Positions 23,948 to 32,276 of a stretch of 64,000 nucleotides of DNA are shown piece by piece. The position numbers and the translations under genes were made by a program. Position 1 is the stretch's first letter, and the number at the start of each line of letters is the position of its first letter. The notes under the pieces were generated by a model. The model was not told the origin of the DNA. It worked only from the letters and a program-made list of their open reading frames with translations, and did not search any database. The stretch lies in contig NZ_CP084551.1 of assembly GCF_021800405.1 (NCBI RefSeq), forward strand, positions 37,758 to 101,757, given 5' to 3'. The DNA comes from Arthrobacter sp. FW306-07-I (lineage in GTDB: Bacteria > Actinomycetota > Actinomycetes > Actinomycetales > Micrococcaceae).

Positions 23948-24268
23948 TTACTCATAACTGTCGCGCACCTGCTCGAGGCCGATCCTGAGAGCACGCAATG
24001 CCATCGGATGCTTCTTGCGGCCCTCAAGCTTTGCCACAGCCGCGAGCAAATCCATGAGTTCGCGGTCCTCGTCGAAACGAAGCAACATCGTCCTGGCGCT
24101 CACTTTGTCCCTCGAATCACTTAGGGTTGGCGTGACGCTCGGCCTAACCGGAATCGCGCGTTCAACGCTAGCCGCCGGCGGACTCAGCAGCGGTTCGGCC
24201 GCGTTACCGAAGGCCTCGATAGCCTCGTCCCTAGCCTGTTCGGAGGCAGACCGTTTCTTGATTGCCAC
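23948..24268 (-). CDS. Small partition partner protein downstream of ParA
   Basis: This 106-residue protein starts at a GTG overlapping the parA stop (TAGTG). It has a flexible N-terminus and a C-terminal folded part (TMLLRFDEDRELMDLLAAVA, KKHPMALRALRIGLEQV) that looks like a ribbon-helix-helix or short DNA-binding dimer. Small RHH proteins commonly serve as the centromere-binding partner of plasmid ParA of type Ib. The TTGCTAGCAA repeats upstream of parA are its probable binding sites. Confidence 0.7.
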   Translation of the reverse strand: MAIKKRSASEQARDEAIEAFGNAAEPLLSPPAASVERAIPVRPSVTPTLSDSRDKVSARTMLLRFDEDRELMDLLAAVAKLEGRKKHPMALRALRIGLEQVRDSYE

Positions 24269-24900
24269 TACCCCATCAACTCCTCTACCAGGCCCCGGAT
24301 TTCCCTTGCCGCCTTAGGGTTCTTCCACTCAACAACTCCAAGCCCCTCCCCCACTACGTCTCGATAAGCCTTGCGCTCATACAAGACGGTTCGCATTGGT
24401 TCGATACTCGGATAATCGGATAGGTAGTCTCGGGCGTCACCGCTTTCAGACTCGAACGCGTTAGTCGAGACACGTGTAAGAGCTCCCCTTACACGCAATG
24501 AGGGATTGAAGTCCCGGGCAGTTTCGATCAACCTATCCACTGTCGCCAGTGTGTCGAGATCGAATTGGCTCGATTGAGTCAGGATCAACAATTGGTGCGC
24601 GGCGGTCATGGCCGTGCGCATCTCCTTGCTGTCCTTCCCTGCCACATCAACCAGGACTACGTCGTAACTCGTATCGAGTTCGCGCAATGTCTCGTGCAGA
24701 CTCCCGAGTTTCTCTACGACAAATATGCGGGGTTCGTGCCCAGCCTCTTCTCGGTCCACCGCCCAGCGTGCAGTAGATCGCTGTCGGTCGCCATCCACCA
24801 CTGCTATCCGCATCCCTCGCTTCGCCAGCTCGACAGCAAGGTTGGTTACAACCGTGGACTTGCCCACGCCGCCCTTTTCACTACCCACCACAATGATCAT
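24268..24900 (-). CDS. parA: ParA-family partition ATPase
   Basis: The 210-residue ATPase has the deviant Walker A VGSEKGGVGKSTVV at residues 5-18, VVDGDRQRSTARW (motif A') near 40 and DVVLVDVAGKDSKE (Walker B) near 80. The short length and lack of an N-terminal HTH fit ParA type Ib. I preferred the ATG at 24900 to an upstream start because GAAGG precedes it and the family begins here. It would position plasmid copies with the overlapping small partner gene. Confidence 0.92.
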   Translation of the reverse strand: MIIVVGSEKGGVGKSTVVTNLAVELAKRGMRIAVVDGDRQRSTARWAVDREEAGHEPRIFVVEKLGSLHETLRELDTSYDVVLVDVAGKDSKEMRTAMTAAHQLLILTQSSQFDLDTLATVDRLIETARDFNPSLRVRGALTRVSTNAFESESGDARDYLSDYPSIEPMRTVLYERKAYRDVVGEGLGVVEWKNPKAAREIRGLVEELMG

Positions 24901-25551
24901 GCCTTCAACGTACCGCCGCGGTTGATAGCAAACGGCTAGCGACACGCTATTTTGTTGCTAGCACTATCAAAGTAATGCCATTTTGATACTCTCCATCGCC
25001 GCACCGCTCATGGGATGGGCACAAAGTGGTAGCGATTTAAAAGCAGTATCAAACCAGCAGGGCGGCCAGCATCCCTAGCCGGTTTCGCTAGCGTATGTGT
25101 AGCATATGCATAGCAAATTGATATCGATATAGAAGTGCTATTTATTCGCTATCTCGGAGCGGGTACGCGTCGAGGGAGCTCAGAGTTTGCTCGTTCATCC
25201 CGAGATGATCCGAAGTGGTTGCTCTCCCAGATCCACAGGAGTCTGCTAGCAATCCGATCTTTTCTTGCTAGCAACTCTAGGGTCGCGACTGCATCATGAT
25301 GCCCGAGCTAAGGACTTATAGCGAAAGGCAAGGTGGTCTTTAGCAGTGTCATCGCAAGCGGAAGGCCCACCAAGCTAAAAGTCTCCATGAGATTGGGAGA
25401 GTAGTGCCACCCGTTCCAAAACGACGCCATTGCTAGCAAAATACTACTAAAAAGCTAGCACTTAAGAACTCTCTCGATTGACTAATGACCGAATGGGCTC
25501 CAGGTCATCATCAGACCGCTGGAAAAGCGCACCCCCAATGACCCGACAGAC
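24901..25551. other. Candidate centromere/origin with TTGCTAGCAA repeats
   Basis: This AT-richer 650-base gap lies between parA and rep. The palindrome TTGCTAGCAA or near copies occur at 24955-24963, 25244-25252, 25265-25274 and 25430-25440, with shorter GCTAGC forms at 24935, 25087 and 25454. GATAGCAAA/CTATCAAA-like words recur around 24924-24990 and 25050. Repeats beside parA and rep suggest parS and/or the replication origin. No gene is seen. Confidence 0.7.
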
Positions 25552-27405
25552 CTAGGCAGATTGTCGGCGCCACCATACGGCCGCATCATCCGGGGGAAGC
25601 CAGTAGTCATCCCTTTCGGAATCATGCATTTCGCCCTCAACGATTGAATCCGGAGTCCTAAACCTGTCCAGGTACGCATGCCAAGCAGCGCGTTCAAACC
25701 GATGCCGGTGTATATGTTCTTGATAGTCCTCGAGCACCCCCAGCCGCGTCGCCAATGCTCTAAGACTGACATTGGTGACCCTCCAAGCACGTCCTTGCCG
25801 TTGGATCATGCCAAGAGTTTCCATCTCCACAAGGGCGGCTGAGCATGCATTACGGCTGACACCGGTAGTGCGTACGAGCTCTGCGGTGGTGGGGGAGTGG
25901 CGTCCTCGTTCGATTGCTTCGTATACCAGTGCAGTCGCGTCTCCGAGCGCACGGAAGACGGGCCGGACGGCGTGGATTTTTCCTTTTCGCCAGGTCAGTT
26001 CCCTGGCAAGTTGTTGGTAGTGCTCAGGGAGTTGGATGAGGTAGATGTCGGCGGTTTTGTGGCGTGCGTCGGCGATTTTGGTAAGGATCCCGTCTGAAGC
26101 ACTGACGAGCACGGGCAGGAGCCGGGCGATGGTGACGTGGTGTTTGCCCATTGCGGCGGACAACGTGCGACAACCGACGTCAAGGATGTCGGTTTCTTTG
26201 GCTCGCATGTAGCCCAGTAGTCCGCGGATGAGGAGACGGAGGCTGAGGCCTTGCCGGCCTCTGGCCTGCAGTCTGTGGTCGAGGACTGCGTAGAGGACAT
26301 TTTCCAGATCGTTCACGAGCTGGTGCACGCCAGCGCTGCTGAGATTTGTTGCCCCCCCTGTGGTTAAAGTGAGGCTTGTGTTGTTAATAAGGGCATTCTT
26401 TTTCCTTTCTTGACGGGGTTCTCGTTTCTGCGATCGGGTAGAGGTGAAGGTCTGGGCTTTGGCCCACTCAACGGGCAGGAGCCGTGCGCGGCGTTCCGGG
26501 GAGCCGTAGAGGGCCGCAAGTCCGGGGAACTGGCCGGTGAGCTCGTTCTCGACGTGCTGCAGGGACCAGCCGCAAGCGCTGAAGTGATTCAGGACAGCCA
26601 TTCGAGCCTCCGACGGGCTCTTGTACCTGGCCGTGTCATACAGTCCGGTCCGGGCCACCGTGCGCAACGGAGACTCACTGGCCTTGGTCAGTGAGAGTTG
26701 TGGCAAGGACCCTGTTCGCTGTGTGGCCAAAGTCTTGGCGGCCCTGGCTTTGAGTGCGCGTTTCCGGGTTAGCTCCGGAGCCAGAGCGGTCCGAAGCTTC
26801 CCCAACGCAGGTGCCGGGTTTCGGCGGCGCAGGATGTCGTAGGCCTGGGAGAGTGGAGTGACCAACGTTTGATGGCCGCCGGCCTTGTGCACCGATCCAG
26901 GGACACGGATACATCCGTCGGTGACGTTCTGGTGCGGACTCGGGTCCAGGCTCGTCACCGTCAACGCCAGCGCTTCCACCAGCTCCCTGGCTTCGGCTGC
27001 ATCCATACGGTCCTGCACGGGGATGTAAAGGTGCCGGCCGCCGCTGGGGGAGAAATCCTCGACAAACAGTACCCCGCATGACGACAACAAGCGGCCTACC
27101 CGGGCAGCGTCCGCATCAACCACACCCTTAAGTGCCTTGGATGTGTCAAAGTCCAAGCACAAGGTGGCAACACTGCCATCTGGTCCATGCACCATCACCG
27201 CCGCCGGACGCTGCGGGAGGGACCGCGTAATCTTCGGCATCTCCCGCGGTCGCGGGTACTGGAATCGCGAACCAACCCACCGACCCAAGCGGTATGAAGG
27301 TGCACCAGCAATCAGCGGAGCAAGGCTCCATGCATCTTCTGGCTTCACATACGGCGCGACACCCATAAGGGCATGCGTTGACGCCGATACCGGTTCCGGT
27401 ACCAT
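25552..27405 (-). CDS. Plasmid replication initiator with primase-like domain
   Basis: From the ATG at 27405 (GAAAGGA 12 bases upstream) the product is 617 residues. The N-terminal third resembles an archaeo-eukaryotic primase core: the acidic pair in VATLCLDFDTSK (Asp 85/87) and SPSGGRHLYIPVQDR (His near 125) match the D-x-D and S-x-H motifs. The C-terminal part has a winged helix (HSPTTAELVRTTGVSRNACS, EMETLGMIQRQGRAWRV). This matches primase-type replication proteins of actinobacterial plasmids. A TTG at 27465 would add 20 residues, but that TTG coincides with a likely -35 box. The position beside parA and repeats supports the role. Confidence 0.75.
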   Translation of the reverse strand: MVPEPVSASTHALMGVAPYVKPEDAWSLAPLIAGAPSYRLGRWVGSRFQYPRPREMPKITRSLPQRPAAVMVHGPDGSVATLCLDFDTSKALKGVVDADAARVGRLLSSCGVLFVEDFSPSGGRHLYIPVQDRMDAAEARELVEALALTVTSLDPSPHQNVTDGCIRVPGSVHKAGGHQTLVTPLSQAYDILRRRNPAPALGKLRTALAPELTRKRALKARAAKTLATQRTGSLPQLSLTKASESPLRTVARTGLYDTARYKSPSEARMAVLNHFSACGWSLQHVENELTGQFPGLAALYGSPERRARLLPVEWAKAQTFTSTRSQKREPRQERKKNALINNTSLTLTTGGATNLSSAGVHQLVNDLENVLYAVLDHRLQARGRQGLSLRLLIRGLLGYMRAKETDILDVGCRTLSAAMGKHHVTIARLLPVLVSASDGILTKIADARHKTADIYLIQLPEHYQQLARELTWRKGKIHAVRPVFRALGDATALVYEAIERGRHSPTTAELVRTTGVSRNACSAALVEMETLGMIQRQGRAWRVTNVSLRALATRLGVLEDYQEHIHRHRFERAAWHAYLDRFRTPDSIVEGEMHDSERDDYWLPPDDAAVWWRRQSA

Positions 27406-27441
27406 GGTGTGCAGTAGTTCCTTTCGAGGTAACACAAATGG

Positions 27442-27465
27442 CACCCACAGCGTGGGTGTTGTCAA
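27442..27465 (-). promoter_or_regulatory. Probable rep promoter with operator palindrome
   Basis: On the minus strand TTGACA (27465-27460) is followed directly by a palindrome, CACCCAC-AGC-GTGGGTG on the plus strand (27442-27458). A palindrome filling the promoter spacer suggests repression, probably by the ribbon-helix-helix gene upstream or by Rep itself. The -10 box is not clear. Confidence 0.5.
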
Positions 27466-27516
27466 AGTTCAGATCGTGTCCCGCCAAGAACTGGATCTGG
27501 ACTTAATGCTTCCGAG

Positions 27517-27539
27517 AAGGCCCGCCTAGTGCGGGCCTT
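27517..27539. terminator. Terminator between rep promoter and RHH gene
   Basis: AAGGCCCGC and GCGGGCCTT form a perfect 9-bp stem around CTAGT, followed on the plus strand by CCTCTTTT. It lies 7 bases after the stop of the minus-strand RHH gene. Confidence 0.75.
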
Positions 27540-27545
27540 CCTCTT

Positions 27546-27776
27546 TTAAGAGGCGATACGGCCGATAGGCAGTTCCTCCTGGCCGCTTACGAATGTCATG
27601 TCGATAGCGGCGAGCTTTTCAGCAACGGCATGTGCGATGAACTCACTAGCCGACTGTCCTTGGTGATCTGCAACAGCGAATAACTTTTCTGCGTCTGCAA
27701 CGGGGAGCCGGGTAGTCAGAACATGACGGTCCCCTTTTGAAGGGCGTCCTCCGCGTGCGCGTTTCTGAATTGCCAT
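27546..27776 (-). CDS. Ribbon-helix-helix/MobC-like small DNA-binding protein
   Basis: The 76-residue product starts MAIQKRARGGRPSKGDRHVL and continues TTRLPVADAEKLFAVADHQG and SASEFIAHAVAEKL. The basic GGRPSKGDRHV lead with a beta strand and two helices fits plasmid RHH regulators that control copy number or transfer. It stands directly upstream of rep. A much longer in-frame ORF to 28733 is antisense to the MinD-like gene and was rejected. Confidence 0.7.
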   Translation of the reverse strand: MAIQKRARGGRPSKGDRHVLTTRLPVADAEKLFAVADHQGQSASEFIAHAVAEKLAAIDMTFVSGQEELPIGRIAS

Positions 27777-27844
27777 GCCCCTCACGTTAGTTTCTGAAAC
27801 GCTGGGGACTGGACATAACGTACGGCGTGTCGGCTTCATCTCTT

Positions 27845-29278
27845 TTAGAAGCCTTTTGCGACGGCGGCGGCTGCGGCGAGCCAGGCTCGTTGGGTGGTGG
27901 GCTGGAGTGCGTCGTAGCGGATGGGGCCGTTGACCAGGGCGGGGTCGTAGGGGATGCGGACAACAGCGCGCACGTGGGGTGTGAAGCCGTCGGCAATTCT
28001 GCGGGCTTCGTCTTTGGCGCGTTTGAGTGCGTCGCCGCTCATGCTTCGTTTGGCGTCGGTGGATTCGGAGACGATGACGACGGCGTTGCGTGCCAGTTCG
28101 GCGTCGTGACCGCCACGGGATTCGAGGGTTTGGAGGGTCAGGCGGGCGGCTTCGGCGCGGTCTTCGATCGCGGTGACCGGGACGACGAGCTGGTTGGTGT
28201 GGTGAATCATTCTCCGCCAGTTCGCGGCGCGGGCGGTGTTTCCCGAGTCCATGACGATGAGCCGGTAGTAGCGGGTAAGCACCTGGTGGGCGATGTCCAC
28301 TTCCTCGGCGGTGACTTCGTGGTCGCCCTCGTCGTTTTCGTCTGAGCGCAGGACATCGAACTTGTCGGCAGTCTGGTGGTGGACGAACTGGGCGATCTCT
28401 GCTGCTTGGGCGCTGGGGGAGAGCAGCGCCTGGGATGAGTCGATGAGGTCCAGGACGCTGTTGTTGTGACCGCCTTGTTCCGTGCGCCAACCGAGTGTGC
28501 CTTGTGATTCGTTGTTGTCCCAGGCGACGGTCGCAGCGCCGCTGTAGCGGGCGAGGATGGCTGAGAGCATGACGACGGTGGGTGTCTTGTTCGCTCCGCC
28601 CTTGCGGTTGACGACGGCCACGGTACGGGGGCCGGGCCAGTGCTGGCTGACGATGCGGATGTCTTCGCGTTCGGCGAGCTCTTCGGCTGATGGGTCCATG
28701 CGGAGGCCGAGGCGGCTCAGGGCACCGCGCCAACCACGGGTGGCGGGCTGGAGAACGGGGGCGCTGATGAGGAACGAGGCGTCTTTGAGGCTGCGCCGGG
28801 CAGGCGGCTCAACGGCTGCTCTGGAGGCTGTGGCGGGCTCCTGGGCGTGCGCGGCCGTGACCGCTGCACCGAATCTCGCCGGGGCAGTGGCTGCGGGTTG
28901 TGCGGGCGTTTCCTCAGGCGCGGGAGCGTCGGGGGTCGGAGCGGTCAAAACCTGGGCTGGCTCGGGTGCTGAGGCGGCCTTAGCGGGCAGGGGGTCCTGC
29001 TGCCGGCGGGGGGCGGGTTTGGTCGGGGCGGCCTCGCTGACGACGCCCTCGGGGGAGACGATGATGAGGCCCTGCCCGTCCGGGTCGGTGGTGCTGACCT
29101 GGACGGGTCGGCCGAGCTGGGCAGCGGTTTCGGTGATGAGGCGCAGCGCATCGGTGAGGACGGCGGCCTCGTCGGCGGCCTCGATCGCGTGGGAGGTCCC
29201 GTTGATAGTGACTTCGCCGGTTCCGTTGGTGCGCAGGACGGCGTTGATTTTGGGGAAGTCGAGTGCCTGAGTTTCCAT
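27845..29278 (-). CDS. MinD/ParA-like ATPase of the transfer region
   Basis: The 477-residue protein has a long Ala/Pro-rich linker (about residues 80-165) and a C-terminal MinD-type ATPase with deviant Walker A VVNRKGGANKTPTVVML near 220-236. The later LIVMDSGNTARAANWRRMIH occupies the Walker B position. Related large Pro-rich ATPases occur in actinobacterial conjugation and ESX clusters. It is the first gene of a minus-strand set with the lipoprotein and hydrolase and probably acts at the transfer apparatus rather than in partition. Confidence 0.75.
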   Translation of the reverse strand: METQALDFPKINAVLRTNGTGEVTINGTSHAIEAADEAAVLTDALRLITETAAQLGRPVQVSTTDPDGQGLIIVSPEGVVSEAAPTKPAPRRQQDPLPAKAASAPEPAQVLTAPTPDAPAPEETPAQPAATAPARFGAAVTAAHAQEPATASRAAVEPPARRSLKDASFLISAPVLQPATRGWRGALSRLGLRMDPSAEELAEREDIRIVSQHWPGPRTVAVVNRKGGANKTPTVVMLSAILARYSGAATVAWDNNESQGTLGWRTEQGGHNNSVLDLIDSSQALLSPSAQAAEIAQFVHHQTADKFDVLRSDENDEGDHEVTAEEVDIAHQVLTRYYRLIVMDSGNTARAANWRRMIHHTNQLVVPVTAIEDRAEAARLTLQTLESRGGHDAELARNAVVIVSESTDAKRSMSGDALKRAKDEARRIADGFTPHVRAVVRIPYDPALVNGPIRYDALQPTTQRAWLAAAAAVAKGF

Positions 29279-29287
29279 CTTCTGTCC

Positions 29288-29803
29288 TTACTTTGTGCCG
29301 TTCGGGGGTGTGAAGCGGTTGACCTGCCAGGGCTTGTCAGCCGTGCTGCGTAGCAGCTGCACGTCGTAATCGCCGGCGTCGGTGGGAATCACGACGTGGC
29401 AGCCGAAGCCGTTGGTCTCATCGATCTTGACTTGGCCTGTTCCGGTGACCTTGGTGGCCGGGATGTTGGCGGGGTCAACGTACTGGTAATCGGCGGTGGC
29501 CTGGGCGGTCAGGATTTGGCCGAGGTCCTGGATCCATGCCTTGTCCGTGACCGTAGGCCGGGCGTACAGCGTCATGGCCTTGGTCGCGGTTTCCAACGCG
29601 GCTGTCTTGCTTACCGCGTCCCAGGCGATGCCGAGGGTGGCCGGGGCAGTGCCGCCGGGAGCCTGGGGCTTGCCGCCGGCGCTGAGCGTGGCCGGGCTCG
29701 TGGCGGACGTACTGACCGACGATTCCGCCGGCGTTGAACTGGATACCGGCGCGCAGGCGGTGCACATGAGCAGGGCCGTGAGGGCTGTCAGGGTGCGTTT
29801 CAT
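29288..29803 (-). CDS. Transfer-region lipoprotein
   Basis: The 171-residue protein has a lipoprotein signal (MKRTLTALTALLMCTACAPV, with a lipobox Cys at 17), a Ser/Thr/Ala-rich linker, and a C-terminal domain ending DKPWQVNRFTPPNGTK. It resembles small NTF2-like lipoproteins of actinobacterial transfer regions. Its start overlaps the hydrolase stop by four bases, so the two are co-translated and probably work together at the cell wall. Confidence 0.75.
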   Translation of the reverse strand: MKRTLTALTALLMCTACAPVSSSTPAESSVSTSATSPATLSAGGKPQAPGGTAPATLGIAWDAVSKTAALETATKAMTLYARPTVTDKAWIQDLGQILTAQATADYQYVDPANIPATKVTGTGQVKIDETNGFGCHVVIPTDAGDYDVQLLRSTADKPWQVNRFTPPNGTK

Positions 29804-30882
29804 GGTTCCTCCGGTGAGTCGCTGCCGGGCAGGTAGAGAAAGGCGCTGGGAGCGCCGTTCTGGACCGTGCGGGTGTAGTAGGTGTGGTCATTCGGGGCGG
29901 GATTGCCGTTGTAGCCCTCTTCGAGGAAGCTGCCGTCGCCGTTGACGGCTTTGACGATGGCGACGTGGCCGTAGGTCCCGTCCGCGCCTCCGGTGCCGGG
30001 GGAGTACCAGACGACCGCGCCAACACGGGGCGTCATGCCGGTGGGCCAGCCTTTGGCGTCCCAGCCGTCCTTCCAGGTCAGGGCAGAACCGAGCAGGGCG
30101 CCGTCGGGCCGGAAGGTGCCGTTGAGGATCTTGTAGGGGGCGGTGCTGCTGCCCAGTTGCTGGTTGACGCGCCAGAGAGCGAAGTCAACGCATTCGCGGT
30201 TGAACATGCCCAGCGGAGAGGGCTGGTAGACCCTGGATGCGCGCCACGGCAGGTCATCGCCTTTGCCGGATTCACCGGGGATGCCGCAGGAGCTTGTCCC
30301 TCCGGTGTCGGTGATCTTGGTATCGCCCAGGGCGGCCACGACTTCCACGGCTGCAGGCCAATAGGTCTGGTAGTGGAACGGGTCGGCGTTGCGTTGGACC
30401 CTGTGCGCGGCGGTGGTGGGTTCGAGCTGTTCCCAGCCGCTGATCTTCGTCAGGGCTGTGAAGAAGTGGGTGGCGGAGGCCGTGGGGTTCATGCGGTCCT
30501 GGTAGGTGCCCCAGGCGCCGTTGTCGCGCTGTTGGAAAAGGCCCCGGGAGTCCGGGCCGGGACCATCACCATGGTCCAGGACGCGCAGGCCGGACTCTCC
30601 CATCGCGGTCATGACCCCTATGGTCTGGGCCCTGGCGGACAGGCCCATGGCTTTCCCGGCGTTGATGATCAAGGCCGCGTTGCGGAGCTGTTCGCCTTGG
30701 TAGCCAGCGATGGCGACCTTGGGCAGCCGGGCCTCGTCAACGCTGACGCTGCCGGCCGTGGGTGAGCAGACGTCGGCATCCGCCGTGGAGCCTCCGCCGA
30801 ACAGGATGATGGAGAGCACCAGCCCGATGGGTGCGAGGACGGCACCAGCGGCCAGCACAGGCCCGCTCGTTCGTGCTTGCAT
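29800..30882 (-). CDS. Cell-wall hydrolase with lysozyme-like and CHAP domains
   Basis: The 360-residue protein has one N-terminal membrane helix (about residues 8-30), then a region typical of actinobacterial transfer hydrolases (GLSARAQTIGVMTAMGESGL, DSRGLFQQRDNGAWGTYQDR, RMNPTASATHFFTAL), and a CHAP amidase-like domain with Cys in MFNRECVDFALWRVN (near 228) and His in GTYGHVAIVKAVNGDG (near 306). It corresponds to VirB1/TcpG-like enzymes that locally open peptidoglycan for the secretion channel. Confidence 0.88.
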   Translation of the reverse strand: MQARTSGPVLAAGAVLAPIGLVLSIILFGGGSTADADVCSPTAGSVSVDEARLPKVAIAGYQGEQLRNAALIINAGKAMGLSARAQTIGVMTAMGESGLRVLDHGDGPGPDSRGLFQQRDNGAWGTYQDRMNPTASATHFFTALTKISGWEQLEPTTAAHRVQRNADPFHYQTYWPAAVEVVAALGDTKITDTGGTSSCGIPGESGKGDDLPWRASRVYQPSPLGMFNRECVDFALWRVNQQLGSSTAPYKILNGTFRPDGALLGSALTWKDGWDAKGWPTGMTPRVGAVVWYSPGTGGADGTYGHVAIVKAVNGDGSFLEEGYNGNPAPNDHTYYTRTVQNGAPSAFLYLPGSDSPEEP

Positions 30883-30912
30883 GTGTCCCCCTCACATCTG
30901 TCCTGCTGCGCC

Positions 30913-31218
30913 TTACGGCTGGTCCTGGTCTGCCTCGTCTGCGGTGTTCGCTTCCGGTGTCTGGCCCTTCCTGAGGGTGTTCCGGTTTTCCCAGACCCAG
31001 TCTTTGACTTGATCTCTGGCGATTAACCATGTCTTCTCGACTTGGTAGGCAGGAATCACTCCGGTTTGGAGCCAGCGGTACACGGTGTTCCGGGAGAGCC
31101 CGAAGATTTCTTCGAGGTCCTGAGGCGTCAGACGCTCCGGGTACTTGGCGAAGAGTGCTTCCAGGTACTTGGGGTCCACGCTCAGTCCGTCCCACCGCAT
31201 GAAGCAATCGTAGACCAT
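30913..31218 (-). CDS. Excisionase/MerR-type HTH protein
   Basis: The 101-residue protein contains a clear HTH_17 domain (ERLTPQDLEEIFGLSRNTVY, RWLQTGVIPAYQVEKTWLIA) and a long acidic tail. It lies between the minus-strand hydrolase operon and the plus-strand transfer operon, so it is a good candidate for a regulator of both. ATG at 31218 or the later ATG of MRWDGLSVDPKYLEAL could be used. Confidence 0.8.
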   Translation of the reverse strand: MVYDCFMRWDGLSVDPKYLEALFAKYPERLTPQDLEEIFGLSRNTVYRWLQTGVIPAYQVEKTWLIARDQVKDWVWENRNTLRKGQTPEANTADEADQDQP

Positions 31219-31343
31219 AAATTGGTACTGTGATGTACTGGAAGTGACTGAAAGGTACTAAAGCTGTTGTTGGGGGTCACTTTTGGCCTTTCGTGTCGGA
31301 TGGTACCGATACGATCTTTGCGGACATTACAGGGGGATGTGAA

Positions 31344-31961
31344 ATGCCGGTCTCAAAGAATCGCTGGGTGACGTTCGGGGCAGAAACCATTGACGAACCT
31401 GTTCCAGTCATTCAGGAACAGGTTTCATTCGTTCCTACAGGGGCGACAAAGCCGCAGTTGAGTGTGCCGCAGCCGGATCAGGCGGACCGGCTTCCGAGAA
31501 GGAATGTCTCCGGGAGGGAGCCGGCTTTCTGGTGGCTTGGTGTCCACGGCGGCGCAGGCGAGACGTCGCTTGCACGTCTGGACAAGAACACCAGGGCAGC
31601 CGACCATCACTGGCCGTTGACGGCAACCGGATCCGCTGTGGTCCTGGTGGCCCGTTCCAACATCCCGGGCCTGCGTGCAGCACGGCTCGCGGCAACTGAA
31701 TGGGCGTCGGGTTCCCTTCCCGGGATCCGCGTCGCCGGCCTCGTGGTCATGGCCGACACTCCCGGCCGGCTCCCTAAAGAGATCCGCGACTTTTCCCGCG
31801 TCGTGGCCGGGGGAGTGCCCCACGTGTGGCATTTCCCCTGGGTGGACGGATGGCGCTACGGCCACGACCTTCCCCCCGAAGAACTTCCCAAAGAAGCCCG
31901 CACCGCCCTGGAGCAGGTGCACATCGCAGTAACCGCCACTGCCGGACTCCCGGCCAAGTAG
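31344..31961 (+). CDS. Transfer-operon protein with degenerate P-loop (DUF6668-like)
   Basis: The 205-residue product starts MPVSKNRWVTFGAETIDEPV, with GGGGGAT upstream, which decides this start over an earlier one at 31293. The core WWLGVHGGAGETSLARL has a P-loop-like shape but with E-T in place of K-S/T, so ATP hydrolysis is doubtful. VVLVARSNIPGLRAARLAAT and LVVMADTPGRLPKEI give the look of a ParA-like Rossmann fold. This family usually opens actinobacterial conjugation operons. Its role is unknown. Confidence 0.7.
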   Translation: MPVSKNRWVTFGAETIDEPVPVIQEQVSFVPTGATKPQLSVPQPDQADRLPRRNVSGREPAFWWLGVHGGAGETSLARLDKNTRAADHHWPLTATGSAVVLVARSNIPGLRAARLAATEWASGSLPGIRVAGLVVMADTPGRLPKEIRDFSRVVAGGVPHVWHFPWVDGWRYGHDLPPEELPKEARTALEQVHIAVTATAGLPAK

Positions 31962-31976
31962 AAAGAAGAAACTTAA

Positions 31977-32264
31977 ATGTTGTTCTCCAAGGCCATGAAA
32001 TGGTCAAGCTTTGCCATCACCGAGATACCGAACCCGGGCACCGGTGAAGCACCTCCCGGCTCTGAAGGGTTGCTGACAATCCTCAAATGGGTCGCATGGA
32101 TCGTCTTCGGCCTGGCCGTCGCGGGCATCCTGATCACCGCCGGAACGATGATGATCAACAACCGACGCGGTGAAGGCGGCGAGCACGCCGGCCGCCTCGC
32201 CTGGGTCCTCGGCGGCTGCATCCTGGCAGCCTCCGCCGGCGGCGTCGTAGGCGCCCTGGTCTAA
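31977..32264 (+). CDS. Small pilin-like membrane protein (VirB2/TrbC-like)
   Basis: The 95-residue product has two membrane helices (about residues 35-58 and 72-95) separated by a short basic loop (NNRRGEGGEHAG). Size, two-helix topology and position before VirB8- and VirB6-like genes fit the TrbC/VirB2 pilin-like component of type IV secretion. There is no sequence-specific motif, so this rests on topology and context. Confidence 0.65.
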   Translation: MLFSKAMKWSSFAITEIPNPGTGEAPPGSEGLLTILKWVAWIVFGLAVAGILITAGTMMINNRRGEGGEHAGRLAWVLGGCILAASAGGVVGALV

Positions 32265-32276
32265 GGAGCTTCAGCC

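Noticed and set aside
24901..25551. A CRISPR-like array suggested by recurring GCTAGC words
   Set aside because: Spacing is irregular, the repeats are short palindromes and no cas gene is present; a centromere or origin fits better.
27777..28733. A 395-residue minus-strand frame covering 27546-28733
   Set aside because: Its upper two thirds are Arg/Pro-rich and overlap the MinD-like gene in another frame; only the last 76 codons look real.
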